Origin: Pelomonas sp051857475
Lineage (GTDB): Bacteria > Pseudomonadota > Gammaproteobacteria > Burkholderiales > Burkholderiaceae_C
NCBI RefSeq assembly: GCF_051857475.1
Contig: NZ_JBPZGZ010000001.1
Coordinates: 1,860,001-1,924,000 of the forward strand
Reading direction: 5' to 3'
DNA: 64,000 nt
In this document: positions 18,933 to 28,080 of the stretch, one piece after another
Position numbering within the stretch: the stretch's first letter is position 1
How the letters are laid out: every line of letters starts with the position of its first letter
Position numbers and translations under genes: made by a program
The notes under the pieces: model-generated
Seen by the model: only the letters and a program-made list of their open reading frames with translations
Database searches by the model: none
What the model was told of the DNA's origin: nothing

Positions 18933-19784
18933 ATGGCAAGCATGGCGATCACGAGGCACGAACTGACGCGGCGACGCGAGCAATTGCAGGATCTGCAGCG
19001 CTACCTCGCCGTGCTGGAGGCCGACCATGATGGGGCCCGCGCCAAGCTGCTGGGTTTTCGCCTGCGCTACCTCGAGGCGTTAGGCCCCTTGATGCGCGAG
19101 CTCGACGAGCTCGAGACCCAGCTCCACCAGGCCACCGCCCTGCTGTCCGAGGCCTTGAAGCGCCAGGGTGTCGACGCGCCGGTGTCGGCCATTCCGCGCA
19201 CCAAGGCCTGGCCCGACATCCCGGCCTTGCCCGACGCGACGCCGCTGCCGACAGAGCCCACCGGCCCGACCATGGACCTACCGCCGCCCAGCCTGAAGAC
19301 GCTGTACCGGCGCGCCGCCATGCGTTTCCACCCCGACCTGGCGCCGTCCGGCCCCGAGCGCGAGGTCTGCGAGCAGCGCATGATGGTCGTCAACGAAGCC
19401 TATGCCAACAGCGACCGCGCCAGGCTCGAAGCCCTGCTGCTGGCCGCCGGCGAGGCGCCGGAAAAAGTCATCGGCGGCCCGGCGGACGCCGTGCGCGCCT
19501 GGCTGGGCCTGTGCGAGCACATGGTGCAGGGCCGCATCCGCGTCGTGCAGGCGCAGACCGCCCTGCTGCACAACCTGCAGATGCACCAGCTGCGCATCGC
19601 GGTCGAGCGCGCCGAGACCGGCGGCATGAAGCCGCTGGACATCATGGCCAACCGGCTGCGCGCCCAGATCGGCGAGCGCCGCCAGGAGCTCTACATCGGC
19701 GAGCGCGTGGGCACCGATGCCCGCCTGGCGGCGGACTTCCTGCGCAAGCGCTACCAGCGCATGACAGGATTGGGGCTGGGCTGA
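18933..19784 (+). CDS. J-domain protein
   Basis: 283 residues. The N-terminal 80 or so are coiled-coil-like (RREQLQDLQRYLAVLEADHD and following). A J-domain core sits at about residues 115-165: SLKTLYRRAAMRFHPDLAPS with the HPD tripeptide that activates DnaK, then RMMVVNEAYANSDRARLEAL. The C-terminal third is helical. It lacks the Gly/Phe and zinc-finger regions of DnaJ, so it is a dedicated J-protein for an unknown client. An ATG nine bases downstream is also possible. Confidence 0.8.
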   Translation: MASMAITRHELTRRREQLQDLQRYLAVLEADHDGARAKLLGFRLRYLEALGPLMRELDELETQLHQATALLSEALKRQGVDAPVSAIPRTKAWPDIPALPDATPLPTEPTGPTMDLPPPSLKTLYRRAAMRFHPDLAPSGPEREVCEQRMMVVNEAYANSDRARLEALLLAAGEAPEKVIGGPADAVRAWLGLCEHMVQGRIRVVQAQTALLHNLQMHQLRIAVERAETGGMKPLDIMANRLRAQIGERRQELYIGERVGTDARLAADFLRKRYQRMTGLGLG

Positions 19785-19808
19785 AGCACAGGCCGGCCCC
19801 GGCTTCCC

Positions 19809-20246
19809 TTATTCGGGATCGTTCTGGGTCTGCGGGTCGGCGCTGGGGACGAAGGCCACCATATTGCCGTTGTTGTCGACAATGGCAAACAGCAGCACCA
19901 CACCACGCGTGGTGTAGGTATTGGGCGACCAGGGCACCGTCAGGTAGTCGACCCAATCCCCTTTCTCCGACTGCTCGCGCACCGCATAGAGGTAGTTGTA
20001 GGTCTGCATGGTGGGGTCGTTGCCCACGGTCTTGACCGCGGCACCCAGCAGGCGCAGGTTCTGGCCACCCACAACCGTCTCACCGAAGTCAAATTCGAGG
20101 CTGCCGTCCGCATTGGCGGGCGTCTGGGTGGTCAAGGTGACGCCGGGCGGCACGGTCACGCCATTGCCGTCCACATAGGTACATGCAGCCAGCCCGCCCG
20201 CCGTGGAGGTGACGGTGACTTGGTAGGGGGAAACATAGGTCGTCAT
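19809..20246 (-). CDS. Hypothetical protein downstream of the Ser/Thr kinase
   Basis: 145 residues beginning MTTYVSPYQVTVTSTAGGLA, with AGGA before the ATG. No signal peptide or membrane segment. The sequence is beta-rich and acidic (DGSLEFDFGETVVGG, TTRGVVLLFAIVDNNGNMVA). I do not recognise the family. It lies 25 bases downstream of the kinase on the same strand, so it is probably cotranscribed with the ECF sigma/kinase pair and could be a substrate or effector; that is inference from position only. Confidence 0.65.
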   Translation of the reverse strand: MTTYVSPYQVTVTSTAGGLAACTYVDGNGVTVPPGVTLTTQTPANADGSLEFDFGETVVGGQNLRLLGAAVKTVGNDPTMQTYNYLYAVREQSEKGDWVDYLTVPWSPNTYTTRGVVLLFAIVDNNGNMVAFVPSADPQTQNDPE

Positions 20247-20271
20247 GAGGGGTCCTGTTGGGGTTGAGAAA

Positions 20272-22953
20272 TCAGCGTTCAAGCTGCTGTTGAAGCCAGC
20301 CACGCGCAGCTTGCCAATCGGCGTGCTGGGAAGACGCGGGATCCAGACACTCCTGCACCTGCAGCCAGCGTCGAGTCAAGTCGGCGTTCATTTGCATCCA
20401 GCCCTCACGTTGAGACAGCAGGGCGGAGGCCTGGGTGCAGGCGGCCTGGCGGTCACTCGCAGTCGCCGTCGATGCACGCAGCAGGGCGAGATGGACGGCC
20501 GTGGCCAGCATTTGCTGGTCACCGGGGCTGCGCTTCAGTGCCGCGTCCAGGCGTTGCTGCAAACGGTCCGGCGACACACAGTCGTCCGCCTGGCAAGCCA
20601 GACCGCGTGACGCCTCCAGCAGCTTGACCTGACGCGACAGCGAACTCTCTGGCGGCGCCTTGCCGGGACGCAAGGTCTCGATGCGGCTCAGCAGACGCTG
20701 CGCTGCGCGCGCCCGCTCCTGGGCATCGGAAAGATGCAGAGCCTGCCACTCCGCCTCGATATTGATTGCCAGCAGCGCCCACGCCAGGTTGGCGGGGTCG
20801 CCACGGGTCAGCGTCTGCGCGGCTTCGCGAGCCTGCCCAAGCAGCGGCTTGCCCGTGCCATCCAGTTCCTGCTGCGTCAGCGCAAGATAGAACTGGATGC
20901 TGGCTTCCTTGGCCAGCCAGGCCAGGTCACGTGGGCGCTGCTCGCGCAGCCGGGTTACGCCGCTCAGCGCCGATTCATAGTGGCTGCGCGCCGTGCGCAG
21001 CCGGCCCGCACGCGTCAAGGTCGTGCCCAACCAGCTCGCGGTGTCGGCCCAGTTGCTTTGCAGTTCCGCGTCATCGGGCCGCCCCTGCATGGCCCTCTCC
21101 TTCAGGGCCAGCGACTCTCGCAAGGCATGGTCAGCGGCGTCCAGCCGTCCCTGACGCAATTGCAGGACCCCCAGGCTGCTCTGGGCGTACGACAACTCCA
21201 CCAGCGCGTCGATCGAATCCGGCGCAGCAGCCAGCCAGCGCCGCCCGTAGTCGAGGTATTGCTCCCAGGCCCGTTGGGCCAGTTCCAGTTCGCGGCGCTG
21301 GTGGTGCACTTCGCCCGTCCAGAAGGCCGCCGCGCCCTGGGCCTTGCGCCAGTCATCCCTGAGTTGAAGGCTGGGTGGGTCGGCATCGAGCAATTGGCTG
21401 GCGAGCTTGAGCGGCTCCAGCGCGCCGTCCAGTTCGCGCTTGGCCACGCGCACTTCGGCGATCACGGTCAGGGCCTTGGCGCGCTGCAGGCGCTCCATGG
21501 GGCCGGGGGAGCGCCCGCCCTGGTCCAGCTGGCCCAGGGCTTTGCTGCCGATGCTGTCCAGCAACTCCAGGCGCCCGATCGGCCGCAGCTTGTCGGCGAA
21601 TTCACCCAGCATGAAGCTCAGCGTCTCCTCGGCCTCCTGGCGCTTGATCTGGGCTTCGCGCTCGGCTTCGGCAGCCCGGTGAGCCTGCCAGGTGCTGAAC
21701 ACCGTCAGGCCGACCAGGGCCAGACCGGCGAGGCTGCTGAAGGCGACGGCCCAGCGATGCCGCTGCACGAAGCGGCTGAACACGTAGAGCCGGCTGTCCG
21801 GATGGGCCTGGATGGGTTCATGGGCCAGCCAGCGCTGCAACTCGTCGGCCAGGGCCTGGGCGTTGACATAGCGCTCGGTCGGCGACTTCTTCAGGGCCTT
21901 GGCGACGATGGTGTCGAGGTCGCCGCGCAGGCGACGCGACTGGCTGGCGATAGAACTGTCATCCTGGCGCGCAGCCACATCCGACAAGCGCTTCGGCACA
22001 TGGTCCACAACGGCCTTGAGCCGGTCCAGCTGGGTCTGGGTGTCGTCGGCCGTCGGGTGGCTGCCTCCCAGCAGCAGGAAGAGCAGCACGCCCAGCGCAT
22101 AGACGTCGGTGGCCGTCGTCACGTCGGCCTGCTGCACCTGTTCGGGCGCCGCGAACTGGGGCGTGAAGGCGCTGCCGGCGCGCTGTGTCAACTCGGTGGC
22201 GGCCGCACCCTCCTGGGCCTGGCTCGCATCGGCCAGCAGCTTGGCGATGCCGAAGTCCAGCAGCTTCACCTCGCCGTCGCGCGTGACGAGGATGTTGCTG
22301 GGCTTGAGGTCGCGATGCAGGATCAGCCGCGCATGCGCGTGGGCCACGGCGGCCAGCACGTCGAGGAAGAGGCGCACCCGGGCCTCGATGTCGAGCTGGT
22401 GCTGTCGGCAATAGACGTCGATGGGCTGGCCGTCCACATACTCCAGCACCAGATAGGGCTGCTGGCCCTGGTGCAGGCCGGCATCCAGCAGCCGGGCGAT
22501 ATGCGGGTGGGACAAGCGCGCCAGGATCTCGCCCTCGCGCGCGAAGCGGCCCGCGTCGCCGCGCCCGAACAGGCCGGCCATCAGGAACTTGACCGCCACC
22601 TGGCCTTCGAACCGGCCATCGGCACGCCGCGCCAGCCAGACCGTGCCCATGCCGCCCTGCCCCAGCTGGCGCTCCAGCACATAGGGGCCGATGGACTGGC
22701 CGGACAGGTCGGGGGGCGGCGGGATGTCGTCCGGCACCGAAGCCAGCGCCTCCTGCCACTGGGCAACGACGGGCTCGCTCAGGAATCCCTGGCTCTGCAG
22801 TTCCCGGGCCCGCGCCAGCATGCGTCCCAATTGATCGGCCGCCTCCGGGTCTTCGATCTGCAGTTGGGACAGCCGCAGCTCGCGGGCCGCCAGCGGCAGG
22901 TCCAGCAACTCATCCAGCAGAGGGCTCAGCGAGAGCCAGCGTTGCTTGTCCAT
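20272..22953 (-). CDS. PknB-type Ser/Thr protein kinase with C-terminal helical repeats
   Basis: 893 residues. The Hanks-type kinase domain begins near residue 71 (YVLERQLGQGGMGTVWLARR), with the catalytic lysine in QVAVKFL, the loop LILHRDLKPSNILVTRDG and DFGIAKLL, all canonical. A membrane helix near residue 400 (WAVAFSSLAGLALVGLTVF) follows. The outer C-terminal half (about 450 residues) is helical and TPR-like (ALVELSYAQSSLGVLQLRQG). It lies three bases downstream of an ECF sigma gene. In such pairs the kinase is thought to regulate the sigma factor by phosphorylation; that is known for some families and inferred here. Confidence 0.93.
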   Translation of the reverse strand: MDKQRWLSLSPLLDELLDLPLAARELRLSQLQIEDPEAADQLGRMLARARELQSQGFLSEPVVAQWQEALASVPDDIPPPPDLSGQSIGPYVLERQLGQGGMGTVWLARRADGRFEGQVAVKFLMAGLFGRGDAGRFAREGEILARLSHPHIARLLDAGLHQGQQPYLVLEYVDGQPIDVYCRQHQLDIEARVRLFLDVLAAVAHAHARLILHRDLKPSNILVTRDGEVKLLDFGIAKLLADASQAQEGAAATELTQRAGSAFTPQFAAPEQVQQADVTTATDVYALGVLLFLLLGGSHPTADDTQTQLDRLKAVVDHVPKRLSDVAARQDDSSIASQSRRLRGDLDTIVAKALKKSPTERYVNAQALADELQRWLAHEPIQAHPDSRLYVFSRFVQRHRWAVAFSSLAGLALVGLTVFSTWQAHRAAEAEREAQIKRQEAEETLSFMLGEFADKLRPIGRLELLDSIGSKALGQLDQGGRSPGPMERLQRAKALTVIAEVRVAKRELDGALEPLKLASQLLDADPPSLQLRDDWRKAQGAAAFWTGEVHHQRRELELAQRAWEQYLDYGRRWLAAAPDSIDALVELSYAQSSLGVLQLRQGRLDAADHALRESLALKERAMQGRPDDAELQSNWADTASWLGTTLTRAGRLRTARSHYESALSGVTRLREQRPRDLAWLAKEASIQFYLALTQQELDGTGKPLLGQAREAAQTLTRGDPANLAWALLAINIEAEWQALHLSDAQERARAAQRLLSRIETLRPGKAPPESSLSRQVKLLEASRGLACQADDCVSPDRLQQRLDAALKRSPGDQQMLATAVHLALLRASTATASDRQAACTQASALLSQREGWMQMNADLTRRWLQVQECLDPASSQHADWQAARGWLQQQLER

Positions 22954-22956
22954 GAC

Positions 22957-23511
22957 TCAGGCTGCCAGGCTCATCGACAGGAAGAGGCGCGCCTTCTGCC
23001 AGTCACGCTGCACGGTGCGCTCGGTCACGCCCAGGGCCTCGGCGATCTCGGGCTCGCGCAGGCCGGCGAAATAGCGCATCTCCACGACCTGGGCCAGGCG
23101 GGGTTCGACCTGGGCCAGCTCGTCCAGGGCCTCGTGCACGCGCAGCACATCCTCGTCCGCCTGCGGCAACTGGTCGGCCAAGGCGGTGTCCAGCGTCAGA
23201 TGGGCTTCGCCGCCACCGCGGCGCTCGGCGCGGCGGGCGCGCACCAGGTCGACAACGACCGAGCGCATGGCCTGGGCGGCATAGGCCAGGAAGTGGCGCC
23301 GGTCCGGAAACTCGGCCCCCTGTGAGCCGGCCACGCGCAGCCAGGCTTCGTGGACCAGGGCCGTGGTATCGAGCAGCGTCAGATGACCCGCGTCGCGCAC
23401 ATGCCGGCGCGCCAGGCGCTGCAGGTCGACATAGAGCTGCGCCACCACCTGGTCGGCGGCGGCGCGGTCGCCCGAACGGGCGGCCTGCAGCAGTTGGGTG
23501 ATGGCTTGCAC
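22957..23511 (-). CDS. ECF sigma factor (TIGR02999-like), kinase-linked
   Basis: 184 residues from the GTG at 23511. This start is chosen because the family begins a few residues before ITQLLQAARSGDRAA; a TTG at 23568 is the only longer option. Region 2 contains LLDTTALVHEAWLRVAGSQG and FLAYAAQAMRSVVVDLVRAR. Region 4 contains VEMRYFAGLREPEIAEALGV then TERTVQRDWQKARLFL. No anti-sigma gene is adjacent. The Ser/Thr kinase starts three bases downstream and is the likely controller. Confidence 0.9.
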   Translation of the reverse strand: MQAITQLLQAARSGDRAAADQVVAQLYVDLQRLARRHVRDAGHLTLLDTTALVHEAWLRVAGSQGAEFPDRRHFLAYAAQAMRSVVVDLVRARRAERRGGGEAHLTLDTALADQLPQADEDVLRVHEALDELAQVEPRLAQVVEMRYFAGLREPEIAEALGVTERTVQRDWQKARLFLSMSLAA

Positions 23512-23722
23512 GGGCGGTGACTCTAACGGTTGGTCACGGTGGCGCAGGGCTTGGTTACGAGCTGGCAAGCAGGCAGAAGCAATTTTTTTGCAGCTCGATG
23601 TCGGGTTTGGCGGACAGCCACCGTTTTAAAGGATGAGGAGCGATGGCCCAGCCCGGCCAGGGAGCCGGCACTGCCGGGGCCGCGCCGCCGTCGCGCCTCA
23701 ACCCATCGTGCCCTCCCACCCC

Positions 23723-24241
23723 ATGGATGCCATGTCCCAGCCCCTGCTCGTCAACAATCTCCCCGCTTCCGAGCGCGCTGGCGCTTTCACCCAGTTGCCG
23801 CAGGCCGACTCGGCCGCCGCGTTCGGCCTGCGCGTGTCGCGCCAGTTCGCCCAATGCCGCCGCAAGGGCGAGCAGCTCGCCCTGCTGTGGCTGGAGGTCG
23901 AGTTGAAGATGAAGCCAGACGCCAGCCTGGCGCCGGCGGAGCGCGATCAGCTGATCCAGACCGTCAGCCTGCGCCTGCGCAACCGCGTGCGCGGCGCCGA
24001 CGAGGTCGTGCACATGGGCGAGCAATGCTTTGCGGTGCTGCTGGTGGCAGCCGGCGCCGACGAGGCTGAGCTGGTCGAACAGCGGCTGCGCCAGGCACTT
24101 CGAGGCTCCTACGGCGTCGACGGGCGGCTGACGCAGGTCGGCGTGCGCCTGGGCACGGCGGTGTATCCGGAGGCGGGGCGCAATGGCGCCGAGCTGGCGG
24201 AGGCAGCGCGCGGGAATCTGTCGGAAGCCGGCGGCGCCTGA
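23723..24241 (+). CDS. Degenerate GGDEF-domain protein
   Basis: 172 residues from the ATG giving MDAMSQPLLVNN. The fold resembles a diguanylate cyclase domain: DSAAAFGLRVSRQFAQCRRK, then LALLWLEVE, RNRVRGADEVVHMGEQCFAV and a C-terminal GVRLGTAVYPEAG. The signature position reads MGEQCF where an active enzyme has GGDEF, so cyclase activity is unlikely; a c-di-GMP-binding or structural role is possible. The start is uncertain: the frame is open to an ATG at 23633. A strong GAGGAG ribosome site before the ATG at 23643 serves a different frame. Confidence 0.65.
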   Translation: MDAMSQPLLVNNLPASERAGAFTQLPQADSAAAFGLRVSRQFAQCRRKGEQLALLWLEVELKMKPDASLAPAERDQLIQTVSLRLRNRVRGADEVVHMGEQCFAVLLVAAGADEAELVEQRLRQALRGSYGVDGRLTQVGVRLGTAVYPEAGRNGAELAEAARGNLSEAGGA

Positions 24242-24253
24242 GCGCCGCCCCCA

Positions 24254-24964
24254 TCACACCTCCAGCCACTCCTTGCGGATGTAGGCGTTGGCGCGCAGAT
24301 CGGCCGGCGAACCCTCGAAGACGATGCGGCCGTGGCCCATGACATAGCAGCGTTCGGAGATTTCCATCGCGATGGCCAGCTTCTGCTCGACGAGCAGCAC
24401 CGCGATGCCGCGGTTCTTCAGCTCCTTGAGGTACTCGGCCACCAGCTCGACGATCTTGGGCGCCAGGCCTTCGGTGGGCTCGTCGATCATGATGAGGTCG
24501 GGGTCGCCCATCAGCGTGCGGCAGAGCGTGAGCATCTGCTGCTCGCCGCCGGACAGCACGCCGGCTTCGGTGTGCTGGCGCTCGCGCAGCCGCGGGAACA
24601 TCTTGTACATGTCCTCGAAGCCCCAGCGCGGCTTTCTGGCACCCGACTTCTCGCCCAGCATCAGGTTCTGGTGCACCGTCAGCTTGGGGAAGATGTCGCG
24701 GTTCTCGGGCACATAGCCCAGGCCCATGTGGGCGATCTCGTAGGCCTTGCGACCGACCAGCTCCTGCTCGCCCCAGCGCACCGAGCCCTTGGCATCGACC
24801 TGGCCCATGATGGTCTTGACGGTGGTGGAGCGGCCCGCGCCGTTGCGGCCCAGCAGGCTGACGATCTCGCCCGGCTTCACTTCCATGCTGACGCCATGCA
24901 GCACATGGCTCTTGCCGTAGAAGGCATGGACGTTGTCGAGCTTGAGGATTCTTCCGGTGCTCAT
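24254..24964 (-). CDS. livF: Branched-chain-type ABC transporter ATPase LivF
   Basis: 236 residues, one of two ATPases powering the importer. Walker A reads LLGRNGAGRSTTVK, with arginine (R45, codon CGC at 24830-24832) in place of the invariant lysine. The signature LSGGEQQMLTLCRTL and Walker B LIMIDEPTEGLAP are normal. If Arg cannot support hydrolysis, LivG would carry the active Walker A. The start overlaps the livG stop by four bases. Last gene of the operon, converging on the GGDEF-like gene. Confidence 0.95.
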   Translation of the reverse strand: MSTGRILKLDNVHAFYGKSHVLHGVSMEVKPGEIVSLLGRNGAGRSTTVKTIMGQVDAKGSVRWGEQELVGRKAYEIAHMGLGYVPENRDIFPKLTVHQNLMLGEKSGARKPRWGFEDMYKMFPRLRERQHTEAGVLSGGEQQMLTLCRTLMGDPDLIMIDEPTEGLAPKIVELVAEYLKELKNRGIAVLLVEQKLAIAMEISERCYVMGHGRIVFEGSPADLRANAYIRKEWLEV

Positions 24965-25740
24965 GCTGCCGCCGCCTGTGTTTCTGCGAGCACGGAGCCC
25001 AGATAAGCCTCCTGCACCCGCGCATTGGCACGCACCGCGTCGGGTGCGTCGAAGGCGATGACCTCGCCATAGACCAGCACCGCGATCTTGTCAGCCAAGC
25101 CGAAGACCACGCCCATGTCGTGCTCCACGGTCAGCAGGGTCTTGCCGACGGTCACGTCGCGGATCAGCTGGATGAAGCGCTTGGTCTCGCTCTTGCTCAT
25201 GCCCGCCGTGGGTTCGTCCAGCAGGATGACGCTGGAGCCGCCGGCAATGGTGATGCCGATCTCCAGCGCCCGCGCCTCGGCATAGGTCAGGTTCATGGCC
25301 AGCACGTCGCGGCGCTTGTCGAGCTTGATCATCTCCAGGATCTGCTCGGTGCGGTCGTTGGCGTCGTCCAGGTCGGCCAGGAACTTCCAGAAGGCATAGC
25401 GGTGGCCCAGGCTCCACAGCACGGCGCAGCGGATGTTCTCGAACACGCTGAGGCGCGTGAACAGGTTGGAGACCTGAAAGCTGCGCGACAGGCCCTGGCG
25501 GTTGATCTCGTAGGGCTTCTTGCCATCGATGCGCTGGCCGTGCAGATGGATCTCGCCCGAGGTCGGCGCGAAGCGGCCGCTGATAAGGTTGAACAGCGTG
25601 CTCTTGCCCGCGCCGTTGGGGCCGATGATGGCGACGCGCTCGCCGGCCTGCACGGCCAGGTTGGCCCCCCGGATGATCTCGCTCTTGCCGAAGCTCTTGC
25701 GGACGTCGCGCAATTCAACGGCGTAGGAACTGCTGCTCAA
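24961..25740 (-). CDS. livG: Branched-chain-type ABC transporter ATPase LivG
   Basis: 259 residues. Walker A IIGPNGAGKSTLFNLISG is canonical, and Walker B is VILLDEPTAGMS. The switch histidine is in LLTVEHDMGVVFGLAD. The signature region reads LTYAEARALEIG instead of LSGGQ; this degenerate form is usual for LivG. There is no ATG: the start is TTG at 25740 (frame SSSSYAVELRDVRKSFG), overlapping the livM stop as TTGA, which implies translational coupling. Confidence 0.94.
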   Translation of the reverse strand: MSSSSYAVELRDVRKSFGKSEIIRGANLAVQAGERVAIIGPNGAGKSTLFNLISGRFAPTSGEIHLHGQRIDGKKPYEINRQGLSRSFQVSNLFTRLSVFENIRCAVLWSLGHRYAFWKFLADLDDANDRTEQILEMIKLDKRRDVLAMNLTYAEARALEIGITIAGGSSVILLDEPTAGMSKSETKRFIQLIRDVTVGKTLLTVEHDMGVVFGLADKIAVLVYGEVIAFDAPDAVRANARVQEAYLGSVLAETQAAAA

Positions 25741-27035
25741 AGCGCTTCCCTCCGCTTGATTTCCTTCTCGATGTCTTCCTGGATCTCGCCCCACTCGTGC
25801 ACGTACTGGCGCCGCACCAGTTCGAACAGGGCCACGCCGATGACGACGAGGAAGCCGGCGCCGAACCAGGCATCCAGACCCGCGCTGTTCAGCGTCGCAC
25901 CCATGAACTTCAGCTCCGGTCCGAGGGCCTCGTTGAGCTGGCGGTGGTAGACCATCTCGATCATGGTGGCCGCACCGACGAGGGCCGCCAGCGCCGTGCC
26001 GGCCAGGGCCAGATAGGACGTCCACAGCTTCTTCAACTTGCCGAAGGCCGCGACGCGCAGGTTCATCAAGATGAGGCTGGCGAAACCGCCCGGCGCGTAC
26101 ATGACCATGAAGAGGAAGATCAGGCCCAGATAGAGCAACCAGGCCTTGGTCAGCTCCGACAGGAGCACGCCGCAGATGACCATCAGCACCGCGCCGATGA
26201 TGGGGCCGAAGAAGAAGGTCGCCCCGCCCAGGAAGGTGAAGAGCAGATAGGCGCCGGACCGGGCGGCATGCAGCACATCGCTGCCGTTGACGATCTCGGC
26301 ATTGATGGCGCCCAGGCCGCCCGCGACGCCAGCGAAGAAGCCCGAGATCGTGAAGGCCATGAAGCGCACCCAGTGGGTGTCATAGCCGATGAACTCAACG
26401 CGCTCCGGGTTGTCGCGCACGGCGTTCAGCATGCGGCCCAGCGGCGTGCGCGTCAGGGCGAACATGGCCGCCGTGCAGATGAAGCAATAGACGGCAACGA
26501 GGTAATAGACCTGGATCTGCGGCCCGAAGGTGATGCCCATGAAGGGCTGGCCGATGACGCGGTTGCTGGACACGCCGCCCTCGCCGCCCGAGAACTCCGG
26601 CAGCATCAGGGTCAGTGCAAACACCAGCTCGCCAATGCCCAGCGTGATCATCGCGAAGGGCGTGCCGGATTTCTTGGTGGACACATAGCCCAGCAACGCC
26701 GCGCACACCAGGCCGGCAAAGCCGCCCACCAGCGGGATCAGGCTGACGGGAAGGCCCAGCGTACCCGCCCCGGCCATGTTCAGCGCATGGATGGCGAGGA
26801 AGGCCCCCATGCCGCTGTAGACCGCGTGGCCGAAGCTCAGCATGCCGCCCTGGCCGAGCAGGATGTTGTAGGCCAGGCAGGCGATGACGCCGATGCCCAT
26901 CTGGGTGAGCATGGTCTGCGCCAGGCCCGTCGTCCAGATGCGCGGGGCCACGAACAGCATCAGCGCGAACAGGCTCCAGATGAACCAGCGCCCGACGTTG
27001 TGGGGCTTGAAATGGAATTCCTTGGCCTGGCTCAT
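25737..27035 (-). CDS. livM: Branched-chain-type ABC transporter permease LivM
   Basis: 432 residues with about ten membrane helices. Starts MSQAKEFHFKPHNVGRWFIW behind a strong GGGAGGATTG ribosome site. Conserved segments include YNILLGQGGMLSFGHAVYSG and TRTPLGRMLNAVRDNPERVE, the EAA-like loop for ATPase contact. The C-terminal part carries an extra pair of helices and a charged tail (HEWGEIQEDIEKEIKRREAL), longer than typical LivM. ATG overlaps the livH stop by one base. Confidence 0.94.
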   Translation of the reverse strand: MSQAKEFHFKPHNVGRWFIWSLFALMLFVAPRIWTTGLAQTMLTQMGIGVIACLAYNILLGQGGMLSFGHAVYSGMGAFLAIHALNMAGAGTLGLPVSLIPLVGGFAGLVCAALLGYVSTKKSGTPFAMITLGIGELVFALTLMLPEFSGGEGGVSSNRVIGQPFMGITFGPQIQVYYLVAVYCFICTAAMFALTRTPLGRMLNAVRDNPERVEFIGYDTHWVRFMAFTISGFFAGVAGGLGAINAEIVNGSDVLHAARSGAYLLFTFLGGATFFFGPIIGAVLMVICGVLLSELTKAWLLYLGLIFLFMVMYAPGGFASLILMNLRVAAFGKLKKLWTSYLALAGTALAALVGAATMIEMVYHRQLNEALGPELKFMGATLNSAGLDAWFGAGFLVVIGVALFELVRRQYVHEWGEIQEDIEKEIKRREAL

Positions 27036-28069
27036 CAATCCTCCCGCGTGCCCAGCAGACCCTTGGGCCGGAAGATCAGGATCAGCACCATCAGCAGATA
27101 GGGCAGGATGGGCGCGACCTCGGCCATGGTCAGGCGCAGCAGCGGGTAGCCCGGCGTGCTCGCGGTGACGGTGAAGCCCATGTGGGTCAGGAAAGTGGCG
27201 AGCGATCCGTTGATGGTCAGCGGCAGAGTCTGCAGCAGGCCCACGACGATGGAGCCCACGAAAGCCCCGGTCAGAGAGCCGATGCCGCCCACGACGACCG
27301 CCACGAAGATGATGGCGCCGATGAAGGCCGCCATGTTTGGCTCGGTCACGATGGTGATGCCGCCGATGACGCCGGCCAGTGCCGCCAGGGCGCAACCGCT
27401 GCCGAACACCAGCATCAGCACGCGCGGCACGTTGTGCCCCAGCGCTTCCACCATTTCCGGGTGGGTCAGCGAAGCCTGGATGATCAGCCCCACGCGGGTG
27501 CGCGTCAGCAGCAGCCACAGCGCCAGCAGCATCAGCAAGGCCACCAGCATCATGAAGGCCTTGGTGGCGGGGAAGGTCGAACAGTTGGTGGCGGCCGCGC
27601 AGATCTCGGGTGAGGCCTTGCCCAGCACCAGCGACATCCCTTGCTGCGCATGGGACACGACGGTCAGGGCCGAGCCCTCCAGCAGCGCCGGCGGCGTGAA
27701 CGGCACGGCCGTGCGCCCCCAGACGAGTTGCACCAGCTCGAGCACCACATAGGACAGGCCGAAGGTGATCAGCAGCTCGGGCACATGGCCGAACTTGTGC
27801 ACGCGCCTCAGCGCCAGGCGCTCAAAGCCCGCACCCATCATGCCCACGATCACCGGTGCGAGCAGCAGCGCGGGCCAGAAGCCCACCACACCCACCAGCG
27901 AATAGGCGACGTAGGCGCCCAGCATGTAGAAGCTCGCGTGGGCGAAGTTCAGCACGCCCATCATGCTGAAAATCAGCGTCAGGCCCGAGCTCAGCATGAA
28001 GAGCAGCAGGCCCGACGACAGGCCGTTCAGCAGGTTGATGAAGACTTGATCCAAGACGGCAGCCGGCAA
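27035..28069 (-). CDS. livH: Branched-chain-type ABC transporter permease LivH
   Basis: 344 residues with about eight membrane helices. Hallmark sequences are LNGLSSGLLLFMLSSGLTLI, GVLNFAHASFYMLGAYVAY and VVVGGIGSLTGAFVGS. No ATG is available near the start; TTG at 28069 (LPAAVLDQVFIN) or TTG at 28054 are the candidates. A periplasmic insertion around residues 125-170 with two cysteines (EICAAATNCSTFP) is longer than in amino acid importers, which hints at another substrate. Confidence 0.92.
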   Translation of the reverse strand: MPAAVLDQVFINLLNGLSSGLLLFMLSSGLTLIFSMMGVLNFAHASFYMLGAYVAYSLVGVVGFWPALLLAPVIVGMMGAGFERLALRRVHKFGHVPELLITFGLSYVVLELVQLVWGRTAVPFTPPALLEGSALTVVSHAQQGMSLVLGKASPEICAAATNCSTFPATKAFMMLVALLMLLALWLLLTRTRVGLIIQASLTHPEMVEALGHNVPRVLMLVFGSGCALAALAGVIGGITIVTEPNMAAFIGAIIFVAVVVGGIGSLTGAFVGSIVVGLLQTLPLTINGSLATFLTHMGFTVTASTPGYPLLRLTMAEVAPILPYLLMVLILIFRPKGLLGTRED

Positions 28070-28080
28070 GGTCTGGGGAT

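Noticed and set aside
23643..23906. ORF of 87 codons behind a strong GAGGAG ribosome site, out of frame with the GGDEF-like gene
   Set aside because: The translation is Ser/Pro/Ala/Arg low-complexity with no family resemblance. The ribosome site is noted as a reason to doubt the start of the GGDEF-like gene, not as a gene of its own.
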